Assembly (NCBI GenBank): GCA_049317725.1
Contig: JBMOHS010000120.1
Span: 1-12,215, forward strand
From: CAIOZW01 sp049317725
GTDB lineage: Bacteria; Acidobacteriota; Blastocatellia; RBC074
Length of the DNA stretch: 12,215 nt
Direction of reading: 5' to 3'
Part shown: positions 7,946-12,215 of the stretch, piece after piece
Numbering within the stretch: position 1 is the stretch's first letter
How the letters are laid out: each line of letters starts with the position of its first letter
Made by a program: the position numbers and the translations under genes
Notes under the pieces: model-generated
What the model was told of the DNA's origin: nothing
The model's input: only the letters and a program-made list of their open reading frames with translations
Databases searched by the model: none

Positions 7946-8050
7946 TCTTCCCCTCGATGCGGGCCAAATTGTTTTCTGCCATGAAAGCACAAGGACAAGA
8001 AAATTACTTTGGTGAAGAAAACCCAGAGCCCCTTCGCGCCTTTGCGTGAG
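7891..8050. repeat. Inverted repeat pair able to form a long-range stem in the epimerase-SRPBCC spacer
   Basis: AAAGACGCGAAG at 7907-7918 is matched in inverted orientation by CTTCGCGCCTTT at 8032-8043 (11 of 12, the exception a G-U pair on the minus-strand mRNA). CTCACGC at 7892-7898 is likewise inverted as GCGTGAG at 8044-8050. The operon transcript could therefore fold back around roughly 110 nt containing most of both repeat copies. Whether this is a functional structure or a relic of repeat insertion is not known. Confidence 0.5.
7946..8030. repeat. Spacer repeat copy 2 (85 bp)
   Basis: Second imperfect tandem copy, directly abutting copy 1 and about two-thirds identical by eye. It keeps GATGCGGGCC, TTTTCTG, GAAAGCACAAGGAC, GAAAATTACTTT and the closing GAGCC, but has lost the CACGCGAAG form of the core. 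The boundary string GAGCCTCTTCCCCTC at 7941-7955 recurs at 8049-8063. No coding potential is visible. Confidence 0.55.
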
Positions 8051-8056
8051 CCTCTT

Positions 8057-8087
8057 CCCCTCACCCCTCGCCCCTCACCCCTTCCCC
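8057..8087 (-). other. Five-tract G-quadruplex-type motif at the epimerase stop codon
   Basis: On the plus strand there are five CCCC tracts at 8057-8060, 8064-8067, 8071-8074, 8078-8081 and 8084-8087, spaced by 2-3 bases. On the minus strand, which is the mRNA sense of the operon, this is GGGG repeated five times with short loops (AA, TGA, CGA, TGA), matching the canonical intramolecular G4 pattern with one spare tract. The epimerase stop codon TGA (8077-8075) is one of the loops. It could affect termination, mRNA stability or readthrough into the photolyase genes. Confidence 0.6.
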
Positions 8088-9004
8088 ACAAGCAGATCGC
8101 GAAGAGCCGATTCGAGCGTGGGGAAGCGAAACGCATAGCCAGCCGCGAGGGCCGCCGCCGGCGTGACCCTTTGACTGGCGAGCACGACGGCGGCCATCTC
8201 TCCAGTCATCAACCGCAGGGCAAATTCAGGGACCGGCAGGAAGACGGGTCGGTGAAGCGTCGCAGCCAAGATCCTGGTGAAGGCCTCATTGGTGACAATC
8301 CCCGGCGCGACGCCATTGACCGGCCCTGCGAGCGTCGGGTTGGCGAGAGCGAATTCGATCAAGCCGACGATGTCCGCCAGGTGAATCCACGGGAACCACT
8401 GACGCCCATTGCCCAGACGCCCTCCCAATCCGAGCTTGAAGGGGAGCAACATCTTCTCGAGCGCGCCGCCAGTAGGGCTAAGCACCACTCCAATCCGCAA
8501 GAGAACGACCCGGGTTCCCCCCAAAGAAGCGCACCGCGACTCTTCCTCCCACTCCTGGCAGACCTCGCTGAGGTAGCTCGTCCCTGGCTGGGAGGTCTCG
8601 TCAAGAAGCTCGTCCCCTCTATCACCGTAGAATCCAACGGCGGACGCAGCGATCAGTTGCAGGGGCTTTGCCTCTTTGACTGCGGCCATGCCTTCAATGA
8701 GGTGACGCGTGCCTAGCACCCTGGAGTCTCGGATACGACGCTTCTGCTCCTCGGTCCACCTGCCTGCGGCGACCGGCTCTCCAGCGAGATGGATGACCGC
8801 ATCGACCCCGGCAAAGGCTTCACTCGGCGGGGGTGCCTCTTCCGGATTCCAGCGGAAGCACCTAGCTGCCGCCAGCATTGGGCTCCCGGCTTTCGCCCGC
8901 TCCGGGTTCCTCGTCAAGATCACCAGCTCATGCCCACTCGCCACCAGGCGCTTGCCCACCGCGCCACCAATTACTCCCGTGCCACCTGTCATCAACACCC
9001 GCAT
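8075..9004 (-). CDS. TIGR01777-type NAD(P)-binding epimerase/sugar-nucleotide-epimerase-like protein
   Basis: Extended short-chain dehydrogenase/reductase protein of 309 residues, YfcH/TIGR01777 group, of unknown substrate. Visible: N-terminal TGGTGVIGGAVG (6-17) nucleotide-binding loop, VIHLAGEPVAAGRW (70-83), IRDSRVLGTRHL (91-102), ASAVGFYGDRGDE (120-132), CQEWEEE (149-155), LRIGVVLSPTGGALEKM (169-185), WFPWIHLADIVG (203-214), and a C-terminal DUF1731-like section (about 255-302) ending FRFPTLESALRDLL. ATG 9004 is chosen over the in-frame ATG 9022 because GAGGGGGA lies just upstream at normal spacing. It is the first gene of the minus-strand run, divergent from carH. The same family is known in light- or singlet-oxygen-induced gene sets next to photolyases, so co-regulation is likely; the reaction is not known. 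Confidence 0.9.
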   Translation of the reverse strand: MRVLMTGGTGVIGGAVGKRLVASGHELVILTRNPERAKAGSPMLAAARCFRWNPEEAPPPSEAFAGVDAVIHLAGEPVAAGRWTEEQKRRIRDSRVLGTRHLIEGMAAVKEAKPLQLIAASAVGFYGDRGDELLDETSQPGTSYLSEVCQEWEEESRCASLGGTRVVLLRIGVVLSPTGGALEKMLLPFKLGLGGRLGNGRQWFPWIHLADIVGLIEFALANPTLAGPVNGVAPGIVTNEAFTRILAATLHRPVFLPVPEFALRLMTGEMAAVVLASQRVTPAAALAAGYAFRFPTLESALRDLLVGKG

Positions 9005-9048
9005 GCATTCCCCCTCAACCATTCCCCTCGGCTACACAGATCAAACGT

Positions 9049-9083
9049 ACAACTTTTCCGCTCAGCTTTCCTGACAACTTTCC
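9049..9083. promoter_or_regulatory. Three direct ~10-bp repeats upstream of the epimerase gene (candidate operator)
   Basis: ACAACTTTTCC (9049-9059), TCAGCTTTCC (9062-9071) and ACAACTTTCC (9074-9083) are near-identical direct repeats with a 12-13 bp period. They lie 45-80 bp upstream of the epimerase start, in the carH-epimerase divergent region. Known CarH operators use roughly helical-turn-spaced direct repeats bound by several MerR-type DNA-binding domains of the tetramer, so this is a reasonable candidate site. The repeat is short and pyrimidine-rich, so chance is possible. Confidence 0.4.
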
Positions 9084-9105
9084 GCAGGTCTCCTCTCATC
9101 GATCG

Positions 9106-9138
9106 AGACTCGCAGTCTTCTTTACACAGAAAGACTGC
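9106..9138. promoter_or_regulatory. Two mutually exclusive hairpins in the probable leader of the minus-strand operon
   Basis: GCAGTCTT at 9112-9119 pairs perfectly with AAGACTGC at 9131-9138 (8-bp stem, 11-nt loop). The same central segment, AGTCT at 9114-9118, can instead pair with AGACT at 9106-9110 across a 3-nt loop. The two structures share one arm, as in attenuators or switches. The minus-strand leader would contain them if transcription starts near 9145. No terminator U-run follows either stem, and no upstream small reading frame is convincing. Confidence 0.4.
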
Positions 9139-9151
9139 ATCCTTCTCCGAG

Positions 9152-9174
9152 ATTATTCCGTTTTGATCACAAAA
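9152..9174 (-). promoter_or_regulatory. Candidate operator dyad overlapping a weak promoter for the minus-strand operon
   Basis: TTTTGATCACAAAA at 9161-9174 has 5-bp inverted arms (TTTTG/CAAAA) around ATCA. On the minus strand, AATAAT (9157-9152) matches the -10 consensus in five of six bases and lies just downstream of the dyad, which would then fill the -10/-35 spacer, a classic repressor position. No good -35 box is seen, so the promoter assignment is weak and could need an activator or an alternative sigma factor. Confidence 0.3.
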
Positions 9175-9186
9175 ACTTGGATCCTC

Positions 9187-9201
9187 TCTGTCCGGGACAG
9201 A
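9187..9201. promoter_or_regulatory. 15-bp palindrome upstream of the carH promoter
   Basis: TCTGTCC-G-GGACAGA has perfect 7-bp arms around one base. It ends 24 bp before the -35 box of the carH promoter and lies between the two divergent genes. A dimeric regulator could bind here; autoregulation by the MerR-type protein is possible. A further GTCC at 9211-9214 may extend the site. Confidence 0.45.
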
Positions 9202-9224
9202 AAAGAGAATGTCCAGATCCTTGC

Positions 9225-9254
9225 TTGACAAGAATTGGACGCAGAGACAATAAT
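9225..9254 (+). promoter_or_regulatory. Sigma70-like promoter of carH
   Basis: TTGACA at 9225-9230 is a perfect -35 box. After an 18-bp spacer, AATAAT at 9249-9254 matches the -10 consensus in five of six bases. Transcription would start at about 9261, only two bases before the ATG at 9263, so the mRNA would be leaderless or nearly so. No Shine-Dalgarno sequence precedes that ATG, which is consistent. Confidence 0.65.
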
Positions 9255-9262
9255 GCCCAGCT

Positions 9263-10198
9263 ATGAAGGAACAGGAGTTGGCAAAACAGGACTACTCCAC
9301 TACTCCGAAGTATCGGATCGGGACGGTCAGCCGGTTGACCGGGCTCTCCGCGGATGTGGTGCGAGTCTGGGAAAGACGATATGGCGCCATCACCCCACTG
9401 CGCAGTGACGGTGGATCAAGGCTCTACTCCGATGCCGACATTGCCCGGCTACGGCGGCTTCGGCAAGCGGTCGAGCTGGGTCACGCGATCGGCCAAGTCG
9501 CGCGCCTTCCCGAAAACGAACTCGATACCCTCTCGGGAAGACAACGGGCGGTCATCGCTCTCGAAGAAGATGAGACAGACCCCTACGCGCTCACCCGCGA
9601 ACGTTTTCTCGAAGCGATCAACCGTTTCGATGTTGTCGCCGCAGATGATGAGATCAGCCGCGCCGCCACCCTTTATCCCCCCCGAGTGATCGTCAAAAAT
9701 ATCGTTTCGCCGATTCTGCAGGAGGTAGGTGAGCGCTGGGCGCACCGCGAGTTCGGGATCGCCCAGGAGCATATCGCCACGCACCTCCTTCGTAATCTGC
9801 TCAGTTCCCTGTTTCGCCTCTACCCGCCCGATGAAGCCGCCGAGACGATCGTCCTGGCGACCACGGCTGGCGAAAGACACGAGTTCGGGATCCTCATCTC
9901 CGCGCTGCTCGCAGCGACACGTGGCTGGCGAGTCGTCTATCTCGGAACGGACCTCCCCGCGACTGAGATCGTGCGGACCGTCCGCTCAGTCCGGGCGCGG
10001 GTTCTTGCCATCAGCGTCGTCAACTCACAAAATCCCCAGACCCCGGAAGAGCTCTCACTCCTCGCGGCCGGACTCCCCATCAACACGCGCGTCTGGATTG
10101 GTGGTGCTGAGTGTCAACGCCACCGCGCCCTGATCGAGCGGGCTGACTGGGTCTTCGTCCATGATGCTTCTGACCTCGACGATCGTCTCAAACGCTGA
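9263..10198 (+). CDS. carH: CarH/LitR-type MerR regulator with cobalamin-binding photoreceptor domain
   Basis: Likely B12-dependent light-responsive repressor: in characterised homologues, adenosylcobalamin assembles a DNA-bound tetramer in the dark and light breaks it. 311 residues. N-terminal MerR helix-turn-helix: YRIGTVSRLTGLSADVVRVW (17-36), ERRYG (37-41), GGSRLYSDADIARLR (50-64). A four-helix cap (about 110-190) carries W159 and E169-H170, exactly the Wx9EH signature that encloses the adenosyl group. The cobalamin domain has GERHEFG (203-209), where His206 is the expected lower axial ligand, then VVYLGTDLP (224-232) and IGGAEC (279-284). At the position of the Thermus CarH light-state ligand His132 (next to the Trp) there is Ala160, with His at 161. 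Divergent from the carotenoid run, its presumed target. Low-homology C-terminal tail ends at 311. Confidence 0.92.
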   Translation: MKEQELAKQDYSTTPKYRIGTVSRLTGLSADVVRVWERRYGAITPLRSDGGSRLYSDADIARLRRLRQAVELGHAIGQVARLPENELDTLSGRQRAVIALEEDETDPYALTRERFLEAINRFDVVAADDEISRAATLYPPRVIVKNIVSPILQEVGERWAHREFGIAQEHIATHLLRNLLSSLFRLYPPDEAAETIVLATTAGERHEFGILISALLAATRGWRVVYLGTDLPATEIVRTVRSVRARVLAISVVNSQNPQTPEELSLLAAGLPINTRVWIGGAECQRHRALIERADWVFVHDASDLDDRLKR

Positions 10199-10234
10199 GC
10201 TGATCTCCCCTGCCACCGCTGCACCCTTACGGGA

Positions 10235-11332
10235 TCAAGGTGTGCCTGCCTTCGTTCGTGGGCGCATCGTATAGACGAGGTAGTCGGCCCGCTTCCGCTC
10301 CGGTTTTGGATCGAGCTGATCGAGATCTGTGACGGGGAGGAGGGTCACTACTTTCATCTGCTGTCGCGGGGCACGCCGCTCGACCCGGTCGGCCGTCCCG
10401 AGACGAAAATCACTGTGAAAGGCGCCATTGAAATGGACGATGAGCGGCTCCCGCTGACTCTCTGGTGATGGGCTCGCCGCGGCAAAGCGTGAGGCAATCG
10501 ACTCGGCCATCGTCTCATCCTTCAGGCATTGAGCGAGGTAGAACCGCTCCATCAACGACTGCTGCCGCGGATCGGGAGGACTCTTCCGGGTCTTGTCGCC
10601 CGAGTTGGCACCGGCCTGAGCGGTCTGACCCTGCGTATTGCCCGAAGGGTGGCTCGACATCGCCTCGACGAAGCGCTCGAAATACCCATCCATCGGGCAA
10701 CTCGACTCGCGGGCGATCAGCGCTCGCTCCTCCGCTGGCAGAGTGGCGAGAAATCCAGTCCCCTCTCGGGAGATGCGTGACGCATACTTGCGGGGAATGT
10801 TGCTGGCAAGTACCGGCCATTGGTGGGCTTTCGCCAACTCGACCAGTGGGCGATAGTCGCTTTGATAGTTGGGCCAAGGCCGCGCGGCCGCCAGAAAGGA
10901 CTCCTCGCTCAACCGGCCAGCGAGATAGTCGTTCAGCTGGGATTGGACATCGCGCTCGAACATCTCGAGTGAAACGACCAGTTGGCCACGGCGGCGTGCC
11001 AACCCCTCGAGAATCGCCCGTTCCAAGCGGTGGCTCGACGGATCGTCGTGCTGCTCACCTACCATCACCAAGTTTGTCCGGGAGAGGTCGAGCAACATCG
11101 TTTCCAGATCGACGAACCGTTTTGCCCTCGTGTCATAGACGCGATGTGGGGTGTAACCTGTCGTCCCCTGGTGAACCTGCGCCAACAAGAGCCCGTTCCC
11201 CTCCACCGCCCCCCACGGTAACAGGCCAACGACCAACAACACCATTCCAACCAGTGAGAGGGGCCTTGGCTTGCCTCCCCCTTGTGGCCTTCTCGTGATC
11301 ATCTTCAACGCTCCCAACGTTCTTCTTGCCAT
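10235..11332 (-). CDS. chaN: ChaN family haem-binding-like exported protein
   Basis: Member of the ChaN/Haem_bd_uptake family (PF04187 type), in Campylobacter an iron-regulated haem-binding lipoprotein. 365 residues from ATG 11332, chosen because AGGAGG lies six bases upstream; the frame is open to ATG 11401. Signal-type N-terminus with RR and K residues followed by LSLVGMVLLVVGLLPWGA (26-43). No lipobox Cys follows, unlike the Campylobacter lipoprotein. Core: MVGEQHDDPSSHRLERAI (90-107), SLEMFERDVQ (121-130), RPWPNYQSDYRPLVE (151-165), SNIPR (177-181), and HFNGAFHSDF (300-309). A Ser/Gly/Gln/Pro-rich insert (about 226-259) interrupts the family core and looks like a flexible loop. It is convergent with carH (36-bp gap) and is not obviously part of the light locus. 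Haem or iron function is a family inference. Confidence 0.88.
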   Translation of the reverse strand: MARRTLGALKMITRRPQGGGKPRPLSLVGMVLLVVGLLPWGAVEGNGLLLAQVHQGTTGYTPHRVYDTRAKRFVDLETMLLDLSRTNLVMVGEQHDDPSSHRLERAILEGLARRRGQLVVSLEMFERDVQSQLNDYLAGRLSEESFLAAARPWPNYQSDYRPLVELAKAHQWPVLASNIPRKYASRISREGTGFLATLPAEERALIARESSCPMDGYFERFVEAMSSHPSGNTQGQTAQAGANSGDKTRKSPPDPRQQSLMERFYLAQCLKDETMAESIASRFAAASPSPESQREPLIVHFNGAFHSDFRLGTADRVERRAPRQQMKVVTLLPVTDLDQLDPKPERKRADYLVYTMRPRTKAGTP

Positions 11333-11477
11333 TCGACTCCTCCTGCAGACGTTTTGCGAGACGGGCTCGTCCCTTGGACCGACGGCCCCTTCATTGGCCA
11401 CCTCTTCAAGCCCGGTTGACTCGCGAGGCAGTATACCTTATTCCAAGCCACCTTCTCCTTCCCCTGCAAGATCGAGA

Positions 11478-11506
11478 TTGCATCGGATTGGTCGATCAGG
11501 TATAAG
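11478..11506 (+). promoter_or_regulatory. Candidate promoter for the yraN-like gene
   Basis: TATAAG at 11501-11506 matches the -10 consensus in five of six bases. TTGCAT at 11478-11483 is a weak -35 box (3 of 6) at an ideal 17-bp spacing. A start near 11513 would give a leader of about 105 nt containing the hairpin at 11572-11598. On the minus strand, a lone TATACT at 11435-11430 may serve chaN, but no partner -35 is seen. Confidence 0.45.
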
Positions 11507-11571
11507 GTTGGTGCTCATTCTTCCACCCTGCAATCATCACCACTGGAAAGGCAAAGTCTTCCCTTTCTTGT

Positions 11572-11598
11572 TCAAAGAAAGACGGAGTCTTTCTTTGA
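11572..11598. other. Perfect 12-bp-stem hairpin in the yraN/chaN divergent region
   Basis: TCAAAGAAAGAC (11572-11583), a GGA loop, then GTCTTTCTTTGA (11587-11598): every base of the 12-bp arms pairs. It lies 19 bp before the GTG start of the yraN-like gene. There is no U-run on either side on the plus strand, so terminator function is doubtful. It may act on mRNA stability, as a protein-binding dyad, or be a small repeat element. Confidence 0.7.
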
Positions 11599-11615
11599 TG
11601 ATCAGACGGAGTCTT
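11580..11615 (+). repeat. Direct repeat AGACGGAGTCTT, second copy carrying the yraN ribosome site
   Basis: AGACGGAGTCTT occurs at 11580-11591 (loop and inner stem of the long hairpin) and again at 11604-11615, a 24-bp period. Each copy is itself a small AGAC-GGA-GTCT hairpin. The GGAG of the second copy (11608-11611) is six bases before GTG 11618 and is the only ribosome-site-like sequence for that start. Confidence 0.55.
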
Positions 11616-11617
11616 CC

Positions 11618-12214
11618 GTGATTGAGCCTGACAAGATCAAACAACCAGCGACCCGCGCAACCCGGCGGTGGAGATTTCTCCTCACCCGTCTGCCGATCAC
11701 CTTCCAGAAACGAGCACTTTTCCATTTTGCCGAGATCAGCCTGTTCAATGGGAGAGGATTGGCTTGGCTGACTCGATCGGCAAGCAGATTCCCGGGCGGT
11801 TCCGTGCCAGCCCATCTCTCTCCCCGACAACTGGGACAACTCGGCGAACAGCTTGCGGCCCGCTATCTCATCTCCCAGGGGTATCAGATTGTCGCGAGCA
11901 ACTTTCGCGGCCCCATCGGTCGCCGACCAGATGGGCGCGCCATTGAGGGCGAGATCGACCTCATCGCCTATGACCTGACCCTCTCGCCGGCAGTCCTCGT
12001 CTTCCTCGAAGTCAAGACGCGTCGCGACGATCAACTCGCCCGCCCAGAGGCTGCCGTCGACCAGCGGAAACGCCTCCGCATTATTCGTGCCGCCCGCCTC
12101 TACCGCCGCTTCCTCTCCCTTCGAGATTGGCCCTACCGCTTCGATGTCGTCAGCCTGCTTCTCCCCCCCAACGCGTCCCCCCAACTGTCCCATCTCAAAA
12201 ACTTCTTTATCTGA
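11618..12214 (+). CDS. yraN: UPF0102/YraN family nuclease-fold protein
   Basis: Conserved bacterial protein of the UPF0102 family, related in fold to Holliday-junction-resolvase/PD-(D/E)XK nucleases, biological role unsettled. 198 residues from GTG 11618, with TGA at 12212-12214. Family elements: RQLGQLGEQLAARYLISQGYQIVASNFR (70-97), GEIDLIA (111-117) and FLEVKTRR (129-136), giving the D114, E131 and K133 nuclease-type residues, then PEAAVDQRKRLRIIRAARLYRRFL (143-166). The family is usually about 120-130 residues, so roughly 65 residues precede the normal domain; the extension is basic and hydrophobic with no recognised domain. Later in-frame starts are TTG 11759 and GTG 11804, both with poorer ribosome sites, so the true start may be one of these. 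Divergent from chaN. Confidence 0.88.
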   Translation: MIEPDKIKQPATRATRRWRFLLTRLPITFQKRALFHFAEISLFNGRGLAWLTRSASRFPGGSVPAHLSPRQLGQLGEQLAARYLISQGYQIVASNFRGPIGRRPDGRAIEGEIDLIAYDLTLSPAVLVFLEVKTRRDDQLARPEAAVDQRKRLRIIRAARLYRRFLSLRDWPYRFDVVSLLLPPNASPQLSHLKNFFI

Positions 12215-12215
12215 A

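Noticed and set aside
7860..8030. CRISPR-like array
   Set aside because: Only two long imperfect tandem copies without spacers and no cas genes nearby.
10199..10234. Possible bidirectional terminator between carH and chaN
   Set aside because: GCACCCTT and AAGGTGTGC pair only with a bulge and there is no T-run on either strand, so a terminator cannot be supported.
11537..12193. 218-codon minus-strand open frame opposite the yraN-like gene
   Set aside because: The plus-strand GEIDLIA and FLEVKTRR motifs fix the coding strand; the minus product has no family signature.

Overview
The window is about 60% GC and gene-dense, and reads as a Gram-negative-type bacterial chromosome. It carries a light-regulated carotenoid and DNA-photorepair locus followed by two unrelated housekeeping-type genes. 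No rRNA, tRNA, CRISPR array, transposase or phage gene is visible. Taxonomy cannot be fixed from the sequence. The B12-type photoreceptor regulator, class II photolyase, CrtE/CrtB/CrtI enzymes and a 'TCACGC-AAAGGCGC-GAAG' type spacer repeat would fit a Verrucomicrobia-, Nitrospirota- or Acidobacteria-like lineage, but that is a guess.

Positions 1-9004 are one long minus-strand run. In transcription order it holds a TIGR01777-type epimerase, an SRPBCC ligand-binding-fold protein, a class II CPD photolyase, phytoene synthase (crtB), phytoene desaturase (crtI), an alpha/beta-hydrolase with Cys in place of the usual Ser, a GGPP-synthase-like prenyltransferase (crtE), an exported redoxin-fold protein with no cysteines, and a family 2 glycosyltransferase cut by the window edge. 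Gaps between the last seven genes are short (4-54 bp) or overlapping, so they probably form one operon. The only large internal gap (7851-8074) holds a two-copy ~86-bp repeat, inverted fragments and, at the end of the epimerase gene, five G4 tracts on the mRNA strand.

Positions 9005-9262 are a divergent control region with several dyads, a triple direct repeat and a good sigma70-like promoter for the plus-strand gene at 9263. That gene encodes a MerR-family protein with a cobalamin-binding domain and the Wx9EH photoreceptor signature (CarH/LitR type). Its likely role, by analogy with Thermus and Myxococcus CarH, is to repress the carotenoid/photolyase run in the dark with adenosylcobalamin and release it in light.

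The right end holds chaN (minus, exported haem-binding-like protein), convergent with carH, and a divergent UPF0102/YraN gene (plus) whose leader has a perfect 12-bp-stem hairpin. Together the left genes would make GGPP, then phytoene, then a desaturated C40 carotene, probably glycosylated later, while the photolyase repairs UV damage under the same light signal. No lycopene cyclase or ketolase is in view, so the final pigment is unknown.
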